This document shows positions 18,907 to 28,649 of a DNA stretch of 64,000 nucleotides, one piece after another. The stretch's first letter is position 1. Each line of letters starts with the position of its first letter. Below the pieces are notes generated by a model. It was not told where the DNA came from. It searched no databases and saw only the letters and a program-made list of their open reading frames with translations. Both the position numbers and the translations under genes were made by a program. This DNA comes from Paraburkholderia rhizosphaerae (GTDB lineage Bacteria > Pseudomonadota > Gammaproteobacteria > Burkholderiales > Burkholderiaceae), in contig NZ_SORE01000009.1 of assembly GCF_004366595.1 (NCBI RefSeq), positions 62,001 through 126,000 on the forward strand, read 5' to 3'.

Positions 18907-19905
18907 ATGAAACGCAGAATATTCCTCACGCTCGCAGCGGCCGCGACGGCGGTGCTGTTCAATGCGCCGGTCGCGCAGGCAGCCGATCAGGTGAAGATCG
19001 GCTTCCTCGTGAAGCAGCCGGAAGAGCCGTGGTTCCAGGACGAATGGAAATTTGCCGAAATCGCGGCCAAGGAGAAGGGCTTCACGCTGGTGAAGATCGG
19101 TGCGCCGTCGGGCGAGAAGGTGATGAGCGCGATCGACAACCTCGCTGCGCAGAAGGCGCAAGGCTTTGTGATCTGCACGCCGGACGTGAAGCTCGGGCCG
19201 GGGATCGTCGCGAAGGCCAAGGCCGATGGCCTGAAGATGATGACGGTGGATGACCGCCTCGTCGACGGTGCGGGCAAGCCGATCGAGTCGGTGCCGCATA
19301 TGGGCATCTCCGCGTACAACATCGGCAAGCAGGTCGGTGACGGCATCGCCGCCGAGATCAAGAAGCGCGGCTGGGACATGAAGGACGTCGGCGCAATCGA
19401 CGTGACCTACGAGCAGCTGCCGACCGCGCATGACCGCACCGCCGGTGCGACCGATGCGCTGGTCGCCGCGGGCTTCCCGAAGGCGAACATCGTCGCCGCG
19501 CCGCAAGCGAAGACCGACACGGAGAACGCGTTCAACGCGGCAAACATCGCGCTGACGAAGAACCCGCAGTTCAAGCACTGGGTCGCATACGGCCTGAACG
19601 ACGAAGCGGTGCTCGGCGCAGTGCGCGCTGCTGAAGGCCGCGGCTTCAAAGCCGACAACATGATCGGCATCGGTATCGGCGGTTCGGATTCGGCACTGAA
19701 CGAGTTCAAGAAGCCGCAACCGACGGGCTTCTACGGCACCGTGATCATCAGCCCGAAGCGCCACGGCGAGGAAACCTCCGACCTGATGTACGCATGGATC
19801 ACGCAAGGCAAGGAGCCGCCGCTGCTGACGCTGACGACCGGCATGCTGGCCACGCGCGACAACGTGGCGGAAGTGCGTAAGGAGATGGGTCTCGCGTCGA
19901 AGTAA
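18907..19905 (+). CDS. araF: AraF-like periplasmic sugar-binding protein
   Basis: 332 residues with a classic Sec signal peptide (cleavage expected near Ala25). The mature start KIGFLVKQPEEPWFQDEWKF is very close to E. coli AraF, which binds L-arabinose and also D-galactose. Later segments GFVICTPDVKLG, DDRLVDGAGKP, GLNDEAVLGAVRA and TGFYGTVIISP also align. CAGGAGACACGC precedes the ATG. It is the first gene of the araFGH-type importer. The 188 bases before it hold short A-rich direct repeats (GCAAAAGTAAAAGC-like, 18724-18765) and no strong promoter. Confidence 0.93.
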   Translation: MKRRIFLTLAAAATAVLFNAPVAQAADQVKIGFLVKQPEEPWFQDEWKFAEIAAKEKGFTLVKIGAPSGEKVMSAIDNLAAQKAQGFVICTPDVKLGPGIVAKAKADGLKMMTVDDRLVDGAGKPIESVPHMGISAYNIGKQVGDGIAAEIKKRGWDMKDVGAIDVTYEQLPTAHDRTAGATDALVAAGFPKANIVAAPQAKTDTENAFNAANIALTKNPQFKHWVAYGLNDEAVLGAVRAAEGRGFKADNMIGIGIGGSDSALNEFKKPQPTGFYGTVIISPKRHGEETSDLMYAWITQGKEPPLLTLTTGMLATRDNVAEVRKEMGLASK

Positions 19906-19950
19906 TGGCTGTGCGTAGCAGCCGACGTGAGAAGTAGCAACGTAGCAACG

Positions 19951-19989
19951 GCAAAGCGCGTGGACGGCGAGCACGTCCGCGCGTTTTGC
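19951..19989 (+). promoter_or_regulatory. Intercistronic stem-loop between araF and araG
   Basis: GCGCGTGGACG and CGTCCGCGCG pair around a short loop, flanked by GCAAA...TTTTGC, giving a long hairpin ending in four Ts. Such structures between a binding-protein gene and its ABC genes often stabilise the upstream mRNA or partly terminate transcription, which would make AraF more abundant. That role is inferred. Confidence 0.5.
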
Positions 19990-19991
19990 GG

Positions 19992-20030
19992 AAACGGTTT
20001 GCATCAGTGGATTGCATAAACGGTTTGCAT
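19992..20030. repeat. 13-base direct repeat before araG
   Basis: AAACGGTTTGCAT occurs at 19992-20004 and again at 20018-20030, start to start 26 bases. The AAACGGTTT core is near-palindromic and resembles half of a LacI/GalR-type operator. It lies just upstream of the araG ribosome-binding site, so it could bind a regulator or be a slippage product. Confidence 0.6.
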
Positions 20031-20060
20031 ACGGCAAACCCAGTGGCAACAGGAGGCGAA

Positions 20061-21584
20061 GTGTCAGCGACGCTGCGTTTTGACAATATCGGCAAGGTGT
20101 TTCCAGGCGTACGTGCGCTCGACGGCATTTCGTTCGACGTGCATGCGGGCCAGGTGCACGGCCTGATGGGCGAGAACGGCGCAGGGAAATCGACCCTGCT
20201 GAAAATCCTCGGCGGCGAATATCAGCCGGACTCGGGGTGTGTATTGATCGACGGCAACGAAGTGCATTTCGGCAGTGCCGGTGCGTCGATTGCGGCCGGC
20301 ATCGCGGTGATTCACCAGGAATTGCAGTACGTGCCGGATCTGACGGTGGCCGAAAACCTGATGCTCGGCCGCTTGCCGAATTCGCTCGGCTGGGTGAACA
20401 AGCGCTACGCGAAGCGCTACGTTCGCGAGCAGCTGGCGGCGATGGGCGTCGAACTCAATCCGGACGCGAAGCTGCGCAAGCTGTCGATCGCGCAGCGGCA
20501 GATGGTCGAAATCTGCAAGGCGCTGATGCGCAATGCGCGTGTGATTGCGCTCGACGAGCCGACCAGCTCGCTGTCGCATCGCGAAACCGAAGTGCTGTTC
20601 AAGCTGGTGCGCGACCTGCGCGCGGACAACCGCGCGTTGATCTATATCTCGCACCGGATGGACGAGATCTATCAGCTGTGCGACGCCTGCACGATTTTCC
20701 GCGACGGCCGCAAGGTCGCGTCGCATGAGACGCTCGAAGGCGTGAGCCGCGATACGATCGTCAGCGAAATGGTGGGCCGGGAAATCTCGGACATCTATAG
20801 CTACACACCGCGCGCGCTCGGCGAAGTGCGATTCTCGGCGAAGGGCATCGAAGGCAAGCCGCTCACCGAGCCGGCCAGCTTCGAAGTGCGGCGCGGAGAG
20901 ATTGTCGGGTTCTTCGGTCTGGTCGGCGCGGGGCGCAGCGAGCTGATGCATCTGATCTACGGCGACGATCCGAAAAAGGGCGGTCAGCTCACGCTCGACG
21001 GCAAGCCGATCAAGGTGAAAAGCGCCGGCGATGCGATTCGCCAGGGCATCGTGTTGTGCCCCGAAGACCGCAAGGAAGAGGGCATTGTCGCGATCGCGTC
21101 GGTGGCGGAGAACATCAACATCAGTTGCCGGCGCCACTTTTTGCGCGCGGGCATTTTTCTCGATCGCAAGAAGGAGGCGGAAACCGCGGACCGCTTTATC
21201 AAGCTGCTGAAGATCAAGACGCCCAGCCGCCGTCAGAAGATTCGCTTCCTGTCCGGCGGTAACCAGCAAAAGGCGATTCTGTCGCGCTGGCTCGCGGAAC
21301 CGGACCTGAAGGTCGTGATCCTCGACGAACCGACGCGCGGCATCGACGTCGGTGCGAAGCATGAGATTTACAACGTGATCTATCAGCTTGCGGAACGCGG
21401 CTGCGCGATCGTGATGATTTCGTCGGAGTTGCCGGAAGTGCTGGGCGTTTCCGATCGCATTGTCGTGATGCGGCAAGGCCGCATTTCCGGGGAACTGGCG
21501 CGCGGCGCGGCCACCGAGCAATCGGTGCTGAGCCTTGCATTGCCGAAGAGTTCGACAGTATCTGAAACCGCGCAGGCGGCATGA
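20061..21584 (+). CDS. araG: Sugar ABC transporter ATPase (AraG-like)
   Basis: 507 residues from GTG, with ACAGGAGGCGAA immediately upstream; the upstream in-frame extension is not supported. Two fused ATPase domains: the first has Walker A GENGAGKS (37-44) and [10 protein letters not shown]; the second has the signature [15 protein letters not shown] and [14 protein letters not shown]. This is the duplicated organisation of sugar importers of the AraG/RbsA/MglA group. It powers uptake of the AraF-bound sugar. Confidence 0.95.
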   Translation: MSATLRFDNIGKVFPGVRALDGISFDVHAGQVHGLMGENGAGKSTLLKILGGEYQPDSGCVLIDGNEVHFGSAGASIAAGIAVIHQELQYVPDLTVAENLMLGRLPNSLGWVNKRYAKRYVREQLAAMGVELNPDAKLRKLSIAQRQMVEICKALMRNARVIALDEPTSSLSHRETEVLFKLVRDLRADNRALIYISHRMDEIYQLCDACTIFRDGRKVASHETLEGVSRDTIVSEMVGREISDIYSYTPRALGEVRFSAKGIEGKPLTEPASFEVRRGEIVGFFGLVGAGRSELMHLIYGDDPKKGGQLTLDGKPIKVKSAGDAIRQGIVLCPEDRKEEGIVAIASVAENINISCRRHFLRAGIFLDRKKEAETADRFIKLLKIKTPSRRQKIRFLSGGNQQKAILSRWLAEPDLKVVILDEPTRGIDVGAKHEIYNVIYQLAERGCAIVMISSELPEVLGVSDRIVVMRQGRISGELARGAATEQSVLSLALPKSSTVSETAQAA

Positions 21585-21612
21585 GTGCCAAAGAAGGCCG
21601 AGGAGCAATGAA

Positions 21613-22632
21613 ATGCAACACGCTGGAGAAAACCTCGCGCAACAGGCGGCGAAAAGCGCCGCTGAAGCGCTGATTCCACAGGCGAGCGATCGCCAGAAAT
21701 GGTGGCAGCAGATTACCGAGTACAGCCTGATCGTGATCTTCGTCGTGATGTTCATCACGATGTCGCTGACGGTCGAGCACTTCTTCTCGATCGAGAACAT
21801 GCTCGGTCTCGCGTTGTCGATCTCGCAGATCGGCATGGTCGCGTGCACGATGATGTTCTGTCTCGCGTCGCGCGATTTCGACCTGTCCGTGGGGTCGACG
21901 GTCGCGTTTGCCGGTGTGTTGTGCGCGATGGTGCTGAATGCGACCGGCAACACGTTTATTGCGATCGTGGCCGCGGTGTTCGCGGGCGCGGTGATCGGCT
22001 TCGTGAACGGCGCGGTGATCGCGTATCTGCGCATCAACGCGCTGATCACGACGCTCGCAACGATGGAAATCGTGCGCGGCCTCGGCTTTATCGCGTCGCA
22101 CGGGCAGGCGGTCGGCGTGTCGTCGGATACGTTTATCGCGCTGGGCGGCCTGACCTTCTTTGGCGTGTCGCTGCCGATCTGGGTCACGCTGGTCTGCTTC
22201 ATCGTGTTCGGCGTGATGCTCAATCAGACCGTGTATGGCCGTAATACGCTTGCGATCGGCGGAAATCCGGAAGCGTCGCGCCTCGCCGGTATCAATGTCG
22301 AGCGTACGCGCGTCTATATCTTCCTGATTCAGGGCGCGGTGACCGCGTTGGCCGGTGTGATCCTTGCGTCGCGTATTACGTCGGGCCAGCCGAACGCGGC
22401 GGAAGGCTTCGAGCTCAACGTGATCTCCGCGTGTGTGCTCGGCGGCGTGTCGCTGCTGGGTGGTCGCGCGACGATCTCGGGGGTCGTGATCGGCGTGCTG
22501 ATCATGGGTACCGTCGAGAACGTGATGAACCTGCTGAACATCGACGCGTTCTATCAGTACCTCGTGCGCGGCGCGATCCTGCTCGCGGCGGTGCTGCTCG
22601 ATCAGTTGAAGAACCGCGGCTCGCGCGATTGA
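21613..22632 (+). CDS. araH: Sugar ABC transporter permease (AraH-like)
   Basis: 339 residues with multiple hydrophobic segments, starting around residue 45, and the conserved permease sequence MFCLASRDFDLSVGS and later GGVSLLGGRATISGVVIG. GAGGAGCAATGAA precedes the ATG. It forms the inner-membrane channel with AraG. A cytoplasmic N-terminal stretch of about 40 residues is typical of AraH. Confidence 0.95.
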   Translation: MQHAGENLAQQAAKSAAEALIPQASDRQKWWQQITEYSLIVIFVVMFITMSLTVEHFFSIENMLGLALSISQIGMVACTMMFCLASRDFDLSVGSTVAFAGVLCAMVLNATGNTFIAIVAAVFAGAVIGFVNGAVIAYLRINALITTLATMEIVRGLGFIASHGQAVGVSSDTFIALGGLTFFGVSLPIWVTLVCFIVFGVMLNQTVYGRNTLAIGGNPEASRLAGINVERTRVYIFLIQGAVTALAGVILASRITSGQPNAAEGFELNVISACVLGGVSLLGGRATISGVVIGVLIMGTVENVMNLLNIDAFYQYLVRGAILLAAVLLDQLKNRGSRD

Positions 22633-22714
22633 TTGACGCGCGGCGCGTGATAGACACGGTAAGCGAGCTTTAAAAAAGCGACTTTTGACCAACCGAACCC
22701 AACGGAATCGAACG

Positions 22715-23515
22715 ATGTCGTCTCCCGCTAACGCAAGCGCACGGCATGCAAGCGACGCCTATGCGCACTATCCGAGCCTGACGGACCGCACGGTGCTGAT
22801 CACGGGCGGCGCGACCGGCATCGGCGCGTCGTTCGTCGAGCATTTCGCCGCGCAGGGCGCGCGCGTCGCGTTCTTCGATATCGACGAAACGGCGGGCGAT
22901 GCGCTTGCCGATGAACTCGGCGATTCGCGTCATAAGCCGCTGTTCGCGCGCTGCGATGTGACCGATATCGACGCGCTGCGCAAGGCGATCGCCGACGTGC
23001 GCGCGGCGATCGGGCCGCTTGCGGTGCTGGTCAACAATGCGGCGAACGACAAACGCCACACGATCACGGAAGTCACGCCGCAGTCGTTCGATGCGGGCAT
23101 CGCGGTGAACGTGCGGCATCAGTTTTTTGCCGCGCAGGCGGTGGTTGACGATATGAAAGCGGCCCGCGGCGGCTCGATTATCAACCTCGGCTCGATCAGC
23201 TGGATGTTGAAAAATGGCAACTATCCAGTTTACGTGATGGCGAAATCAGCGGTACAAGGTCTGACGCGCGGACTCGCGCGCGACCTTGGCGCGTTCGGTA
23301 TCCGGGTTAACTCGCTGGTGCCCGGCTGGGTGATGACGGAAAAACAGAAGCGCCTTTGGCTTGACGACGCGGGGCGCCGCGCGATCAAGGAAGGGCAGTG
23401 CATCGATGCGGAACTGATGCCGGACGATCTTGCACGGATGGCGCTGTTTCTCGCCGCCGACGACAGCCGGATGATTACCGCACAGGACATGATTGTCGAC
23501 GGAGGGTGGGCATGA
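22715..23515 (+). CDS. SDR-family sugar 1-dehydrogenase (galactose/arabinose-type)
   Basis: 266 residues. ITGGATGIG (29-37), NNAAND and the catalytic Ser160, Tyr173 and Lys177 (YVMAK) are intact. Placed between a sugar importer and an SMP-30 lactonase, it fits an NAD(P)-dependent aldose 1-dehydrogenase making the aldonolactone. Family members oxidise D-galactose, L-arabinose or D-xylose; the exact sugar is inferred from the AraF-type binding protein and DgoKA. It overlaps the lactonase gene by four bases (ATGA). Confidence 0.88.
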   Translation: MSSPANASARHASDAYAHYPSLTDRTVLITGGATGIGASFVEHFAAQGARVAFFDIDETAGDALADELGDSRHKPLFARCDVTDIDALRKAIADVRAAIGPLAVLVNNAANDKRHTITEVTPQSFDAGIAVNVRHQFFAAQAVVDDMKAARGGSIINLGSISWMLKNGNYPVYVMAKSAVQGLTRGLARDLGAFGIRVNSLVPGWVMTEKQKRLWLDDAGRRAIKEGQCIDAELMPDDLARMALFLAADDSRMITAQDMIVDGGWA

Positions 23516-24462
23516 GCGGTACGTCAGTGATGCAATCGGACAAACAACAGAATGGACAAGCGCAGCGCGCGGTGCTCGCGATCGACGCGAAATGCGCGCT
23601 CGGCGAAGGCGCGACGTGGTGCGCGCGTAGCGGCCAGTTCTACTGGACCGACATCGAAGGCGCGCGGCTGTGGCGCTACGATCCGACCGCGAAACGCAGC
23701 ACGTCGTGGACGATGCCGGAGCGGCTCGCGACCTTTGCGCTGTGCGCCGATCCGCATTACCTGCTGCTCGGGCTGGCGTCGCGTCTCGCATTCTTCGATC
23801 TGGCGACCGGCGAGATCGAGACGATCGTCGACGTCGAACCAGGTCTGAACACGCGCGTGAACGATGGCCGGTGCGACCGCCAGGGCCGTTTCGTGTTCGG
23901 CACCAAAGACGAAGGCTCGCGCGCGCGGCCGATCGGCGGCTTCTACCGGCTCAATCGCGATCTGACGCTCGAACGGCTGCCGTTGCCGGCGCCGGCAATT
24001 TCGAACAGCATTGCGTTCAGCCCGGACGGCGCGACGATGTACTTCTGCGATTCGCCGACCCGCGAGATTCGCGTATGCGATTACCGCGCGGATGGCCGTG
24101 TTGAGAACGAGCGCCTGTTTGTGCGGCTGACCGATAAAACCGGCGAACCCGACGGCTCGACGGTCGATGCCGAAGGCGGCTTGTGGAACGCCCATTGGGG
24201 CGGCAGCCGGGTCGTTCGCTACGACGCGAACGGCGTCGAAACGGAGCGCGTGATCGTACCGACCGCGCAGCCTAGCTGTGTCGCATTGGGGGGGGCGCGG
24301 CTTTCGACGCTGTATGTGACGAGTGCGCGTGTCGGTCTCGATGCCGACGCGCTGCGCGCGGATTCTCTCGCGGGCGGTGTGTTCGTCGCGACGCCGGCGC
24401 GGCGTGGTTTGCCGGAGGCGCTGTTCGAGGGAGCGCCGGTGAAAAACGGCACTGCTCGGTGA
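23512..24462 (+). CDS. SMP-30/gluconolactonase-family sugar lactonase
   Basis: 316 residues. The six-bladed propeller metal ligands are visible: Glu in ALGEGATW, Asn in NDGRCDRQGRFVFGT, Asn in ISNSIAFSPDG and Asp in GEPDGSTVDAEGGLWNA. These enzymes open aldonolactones to aldonic acids, the step after the dehydrogenase. ATGA overlap with the dehydrogenase gene supports consecutive action. The first 20 or so residues are variable. Confidence 0.92.
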   Translation: MSGTSVMQSDKQQNGQAQRAVLAIDAKCALGEGATWCARSGQFYWTDIEGARLWRYDPTAKRSTSWTMPERLATFALCADPHYLLLGLASRLAFFDLATGEIETIVDVEPGLNTRVNDGRCDRQGRFVFGTKDEGSRARPIGGFYRLNRDLTLERLPLPAPAISNSIAFSPDGATMYFCDSPTREIRVCDYRADGRVENERLFVRLTDKTGEPDGSTVDAEGGLWNAHWGGSRVVRYDANGVETERVIVPTAQPSCVALGGARLSTLYVTSARVGLDADALRADSLAGGVFVATPARRGLPEALFEGAPVKNGTAR

Positions 24463-24696
24463 ACCGATTAGCCGCTGCGTGCCGGTCTGGTTTTTCGGTG
24501 GCGGGCGTTGCACGCCACCGCGCTTTTAACGCGTGGTTCATTTGTTTCGACTAGCGTTACTTCGCTTGATCCGCTTGAAGCAGGGCAGTTCGCAGCACGC
24601 AGCACAGATCCAAAGAGGCGGCCGGTTCGCCGCGTTGCCCGCATAAGCCGCCGTCCGCCGACGGCGACATTCGATGCCTCTCGAGGGAGCTTTGAT

Positions 24697-25767
24697 ATGA
24701 CTGTCGCGAATTCTGCTGTCCCGTCTTCGTCCGCGTCTTCTTCCCCCACTCAAACGCGCCGCGCGCGTCTCCAGGCGGCGACTAATCCGGTGCTGGCCGG
24801 CCCGAGCACCTCGGCGGTTGCGATCGGCGCGTCGGGCGTGGGCGAGGTTGACTGTCTGACGCTGGCCAATGCGCATTTGCGCGTCGATGTCGCGCCCCGT
24901 CTGGGCGGCGGCCTGACCCGTTTCGACTGGCGCAGCGAAGGCAATCTGGTGCCGGTGTTCCGGCGCTGCCGGCACGTCAACGGACAGACCGATGCGAACG
25001 AACTCGCGTGCTATTCGCTGCTGCCGTACTCGAACCGGATCGGCGGCGGGCGGTTCAGCGTCGGCGGCCGCACGGTCGAGGTGCCGTGCAATCGCGCCGG
25101 CGAAGCACTGCCGATTCACGGCGACGGTTGGCTCGCGTCGTGGCAGGTTGCCGAAGCGGACCAGGACAGTGTGCGTCTGACGCTCGATCGCAGCGATGGC
25201 AAGCCGTACGCGTATCGCGCGACGCAGAGCTATGCGCTCGATGGTCCGACACTCGTGATCACGCTCGACATCGAAAACGTCGGACGCGACACGCTGCCGT
25301 TCGGGCTGGGCGTGCATCCGTTTCTGGTGCGCGACGGCGACACGCAACTGTCGGCCGCCGCCGCGGGCTTGTGGCTGTCCGGCGACGATTGGCTGCCGGT
25401 GCGGCATGTGCCGGCCCCGCCCGCGTGGCAGTTCGGCGTTGCGTATCCGCTGCCGGGTTCGATGGTCAATCACGCGTTTACCGACTGGAGCGGGCGCGCG
25501 GCGGTCGTGTGGCAGAAACGGCGGCTGTCGCTGACGGTGTCGTCGAGCACCGATTGCTATGTGCTGTACACGCCGCCCGGTGAGGACTTTTTCTGCTTCG
25601 AGCCGGTCGACCATCCGATCAACGCGATGAATCTGCCCGGCGGGGCCGCTGAGCATGGGATGACGCTGCTCGCGCGCGGCGAACAGTTGTCGCGCACGTT
25701 CCGGTTTACCGTCGAGCACACGGGGTTGCGCGCGGTGGCGGGCGGGCGCAGCGCGCGGCGGCAGTAA
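24697..25767 (+). CDS. Aldose 1-epimerase (mutarotase)
   Basis: 356 residues with a roughly 35-residue Ser/Ala-rich lead-in to the fold. The two active-site histidines lie in LPIHGDGW and GLGVHPFLV; the catalytic Glu lies in [15 protein letters not shown]. It interconverts alpha and beta anomers, supplying the anomer used by the dehydrogenase. GAGGGAGCTTTGAT precedes the ATG. It is the last gene of the sugar block and is separated from the lactonase by 234 bases in which I see no gene. Confidence 0.9.
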   Translation: MTVANSAVPSSSASSSPTQTRRARLQAATNPVLAGPSTSAVAIGASGVGEVDCLTLANAHLRVDVAPRLGGGLTRFDWRSEGNLVPVFRRCRHVNGQTDANELACYSLLPYSNRIGGGRFSVGGRTVEVPCNRAGEALPIHGDGWLASWQVAEADQDSVRLTLDRSDGKPYAYRATQSYALDGPTLVITLDIENVGRDTLPFGLGVHPFLVRDGDTQLSAAAAGLWLSGDDWLPVRHVPAPPAWQFGVAYPLPGSMVNHAFTDWSGRAAVVWQKRRLSLTVSSSTDCYVLYTPPGEDFFCFEPVDHPINAMNLPGGAAEHGMTLLARGEQLSRTFRFTVEHTGLRAVAGGRSARRQ

Positions 25768-25885
25768 CGCGCGAGCACGGCAACGGGGCAACGGCGGTAC
25801 GACAGCACGGCACCAGCACGGCAACCGCGGCGTGCGTCGCATGCGGGTACCGCGCGTCGCTCGTAGAGGCTGCGGCAGAGGCGGG

Positions 25886-25891
25886 TAAAAT
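25886..25891 (+). promoter_or_regulatory. -10-like element upstream of pyrF
   Basis: TAAAAT in a GC-rich context, 40 bases before the pyrF ATG. No good -35 hexamer is visible at the expected distance. Confidence 0.4.
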
Positions 25892-25931
25892 ACGCCCCTC
25901 ATCTGCACACCATGCCCGCGCGGGTTCCACC

Positions 25932-26747
25932 ATGTCCACCTTCATTCAGACGCTTCATCTCGCCTGGCAAAACACGAACTCGCTGCTGTGCGTAGGGCTC
26001 GATCCGGAACCGACAAAGTTTCCTGGCGCGCTTGCGAACCGGTCGGACGCGATCTTCGATTTTTGCCGCAAGATCGTCGATGCGACCGCGCCGTTTGCTT
26101 GCGCATTCAAGCCACAGATCGCCTATTTCGCCGCGCACCGCGCGGAGGATCAGCTCGAGCAGCTGATCGCGCATATTCATCTGAAACACCCGGCATTGCC
26201 GGTGATCCTCGACGCCAAGCGCGGCGACATCGGCAGCACCGCCGAGCAGTACGCACGTGAAGCGTTCGAGCGGTATCGCGCGGATGCGGTGACGGTCAAC
26301 CCGTATATGGGCTTCGATTCGCTTGAACCGTACCTTGAACACAAGGACAAAGGCGTGATCGTGCTGTGCCGGACGTCGAATCCGGGCGGCTCCGATCTGC
26401 AGTTTCTCGATGTCGGCGGACGGCCGCTATATCAGACCGTCGCGCAGCGCGCGGCAGAGAAGTGGAACACCAACGGCCAGTTGGGACTCGTGGTGGGTGC
26501 AACGTTCCCGAAAGAAATCGAATTGGTGCGTAGCCTGGTCGGCGATATGCCGTTGCTGATTCCGGGCATCGGTGCGCAGGGCGGCGATGTCGAAGCGACG
26601 GTGCGCGCGGGGCGTACGGCGGCGGGCACGGGGATGCTGATCAACTCGTCGCGCGCGATTATCTATGCGGGCAATGGGGATGATTACGCGGACGCGGCCG
26701 CGCTGGCCGCGCAGAAGACGCGGGATGGGATTAACGCGTATCGGTGA
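25932..26747 (+). CDS. pyrF: Orotidine 5'-phosphate decarboxylase
   Basis: 271 residues, the longer PyrF type. The catalytic Lys/Asp segment [18 protein letters not shown] is intact, as are the early [13 protein letters not shown] and the phosphate-binding PGIGAQGGD. It makes UMP from OMP in the last step of de novo pyrimidine synthesis. It stands alone between the sugar block and a minus-strand gene. Confidence 0.97.
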   Translation: MSTFIQTLHLAWQNTNSLLCVGLDPEPTKFPGALANRSDAIFDFCRKIVDATAPFACAFKPQIAYFAAHRAEDQLEQLIAHIHLKHPALPVILDAKRGDIGSTAEQYAREAFERYRADAVTVNPYMGFDSLEPYLEHKDKGVIVLCRTSNPGGSDLQFLDVGGRPLYQTVAQRAAEKWNTNGQLGLVVGATFPKEIELVRSLVGDMPLLIPGIGAQGGDVEATVRAGRTAAGTGMLINSSRAIIYAGNGDDYADAAALAAQKTRDGINAYR

Positions 26748-26841
26748 TCCCGCAGCACGCATCGCACTCGAAGCAGCCTGAATTTCCGCGGTGTTTCCTG
26801 TCGCGTGTCGCGACAACGCCGCACGCTTCTTCGCGCCGCTT

Positions 26842-27363
26842 TTACTCGCCGCCTGTCGCCGGCCCGAGCCGCGCAATCAGTTCCCGATGCGCGGGGTACT
26901 GCACCTGCAACTGTCCGACGTCGGCCACTTCGAACTCACTGAATTCGAAGCCCGGCGCGACCGTGCAGCCGACCACCGCGAAGCTCTCCGGGTCCTCGCA
27001 TTCGGCCGCAAACCAGTCGCCCGCCAGCACGACCGCCTGAAACACGGTGTCCGGATGCGTGAGCGTGTTGCCCAGACGATGCGTGGTCAGCTTCCCTTGA
27101 CCGTCAAGTACATGCACATTCAGCGGTTCCCCCGCATAGAAATGCCAGATTTCATCGGACTTTAGCCGGTGCCACGCGGAATGCGCGCCGTCGCACAGCA
27201 TGTAGTAAATCGCCGTCGATGCCGAGCGCCGCTCGTTTGCATTTTCCTGACGATGGATGGTCTGCGTCGCGCGATAAGTCTCGCGGTAATAGCCGCCTTC
27301 CGGATGAGGCAACAAACCGAAGCGGCGAATCAGATCGTTCTGAGAATGGGCATTCGTGGACAT
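26842..27363 (-). CDS. Cupin-fold protein, DUF985 family
   Basis: 173 residues with the family hallmarks LLPHPEGGYYRETYR, STAIYYML, HRLKSDEIWHFYAGEPL and GCTVAPGFEFSEFE. The single double-stranded beta-helix domain fills the protein. DUF985 members are cytoplasmic cupins with no agreed reaction. It is convergent with pyrF and lies 65 bases beyond pncC. Confidence 0.9.
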   Translation of the reverse strand: MSTNAHSQNDLIRRFGLLPHPEGGYYRETYRATQTIHRQENANERRSASTAIYYMLCDGAHSAWHRLKSDEIWHFYAGEPLNVHVLDGQGKLTTHRLGNTLTHPDTVFQAVVLAGDWFAAECEDPESFAVVGCTVAPGFEFSEFEVADVGQLQVQYPAHRELIARLGPATGGE

Positions 27364-27428
27364 GGCTGAAATGCGCTAGTGGTGCGCGCAACGGACGTTG
27401 AAGGATCGGACATCAACCATAGAACGTC

Positions 27429-27929
27429 TCAGCGCTCCCTTTCATCCAGCAATTTGAGCAGGCCGCGCAACGCATGTTCGGCCGCCTGCACGCGAATCCG
27501 TTCGCGATCGCCCTTGAATACGAGCGTCTCCACCACCGTGTGCAGACGGTTGCTCCAGCCAAACGACACCATGCCGACTGGCTTCGTCTCCGTGCCGCCA
27601 CCCGGTCCGGCGACGCCGGTAATCGCGAGCGACACCTGCGCGCGGCTATTGCGCAGCGCGCCTTCAGCCATCGCGCGCGCGACCGGCTCGCTGACCGCGC
27701 CATGCTTTTCGATCATGTCGGCCGGCACGCCGATCATTTCGCTCTTCGCCTGATTCGAATACGTGACGAAGCCACGCTCGAACCAGCCGCTACTACCTGA
27801 AATGTCGGTAATTGCAGTCGCGACCATGCCGCCCGTGCACGACTCGGCAGTCGCGAGCATCAGGCGCTCATCGCGCAATCGGTTGCCGGCGCGAATCGCG
27901 AGTTGGTGGACGACGGTATCGGTAGGCAT
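27429..27929 (-). CDS. pncC: Nicotinamide-nucleotide amidase (CinA C-terminal domain)
   Basis: 166 residues, the stand-alone CinA C-terminal domain. ATAESCTGGMVATAITDISGSS carries the catalytic Ser, followed by ITGVAGPGGGTETKPVG. The enzyme deamidates NMN to nicotinate mononucleotide for pyridine-nucleotide salvage. It follows pgpA on the minus strand by 117 bases. Confidence 0.95.
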   Translation of the reverse strand: MPTDTVVHQLAIRAGNRLRDERLMLATAESCTGGMVATAITDISGSSGWFERGFVTYSNQAKSEMIGVPADMIEKHGAVSEPVARAMAEGALRNSRAQVSLAITGVAGPGGGTETKPVGMVSFGWSNRLHTVVETLVFKGDRERIRVQAAEHALRGLLKLLDERER

Positions 27930-28046
27930 GCTTATATCCAGCGCTTGTATCCAGCTTGAGGCACGACGTTTCGCGCCGCGGTTCCGTTACGGCTGCGTTA
28001 CGGTTCCGTTACGACGACCGGGCAACCGTCAGACGATGTGCGCCGT

Positions 28047-28649
28047 TCAGACCGCCATTCGCCACAACGCAATCACCAGCAGCGTGAAAAACGCGGCGAC
28101 GAGATCATCGAACATGATGCCGAAGCCGCCTTTCAGTCTGCGGTCGAAATATCGGATGGGCGGCGGTTTCACCATATCGAAGAAACGGAACAGTACAAAC
28201 GCCCACAGCTGGCCCGTGAACGATACCGGTGTGACCATTAGCAGCACGAGCCAGAATGCAACGATTTCGTCCCAAACGACCGGTGATGGATCGTCGATGC
28301 CAAGCCGGTTCGCTGTAAACCCGCAGACCGCGATTCCGCCGAAGAAACCGGCGACGATCAGAACGCCCCATTCGATCACCGTCAGCCTGTCCGCGAACAG
28401 CGCGAACGATGCCCATGCGAACAGCGTACCGATCGTACCCGGCATGATCGGCGATAGCCCGCTGCCGAAGCCGAGCGAGAACAGGTGCAACGGATGCGAC
28501 AACATGAAGCGGGCCGTCGCGCGGCGCGGGCGCGGCTCGCGTGGTCTGCGGTTGTCGACGGCATGTGCATCGCGCGGCACCGAAGCGCCCGATGACGCGC
28601 CGTCTACCGCGGGACCGCGTGTCGAACCGACGGAAGGTTCAGTCTGCAT
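28047..28649 (-). CDS. pgpA: Phosphatidylglycerophosphatase A
   Basis: 200 residues with a roughly 50-residue polar N-terminus and several hydrophobic segments. The PgpA motifs are GSGLSPIMPGTIGTL, VVWDEIVAFW and RFFDMVKPPPI. It removes the phosphate from phosphatidylglycerophosphate at the inner membrane. Its start overlaps the thiL stop by 11 bases, the common thiL-pgpA pair. A shorter start at the internal MLSHPLHLF is possible. Confidence 0.93.
   Translation of the reverse strand: MQTEPSVGSTRGPAVDGASSGASVPRDAHAVDNRRPREPRPRRATARFMLSHPLHLFSLGFGSGLSPIMPGTIGTLFAWASFALFADRLTVIEWGVLIVAGFFGGIAVCGFTANRLGIDDPSPVVWDEIVAFWLVLLMVTPVSFTGQLWAFVLFRFFDMVKPPPIRYFDRRLKGGFGIMFDDLVAAFFTLLVIALWRMAV

Noticed and set aside
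20064..22223. 719-codon minus-strand frame opposite araG and araH
   Set aside because: It spans two well-supported plus-strand genes and has no recognisable domain.
15094..25767. The sugar block as a recently acquired island
   Set aside because: Base composition and codon use look like the flanks, and there is no integrase, tRNA or repeat at its borders.
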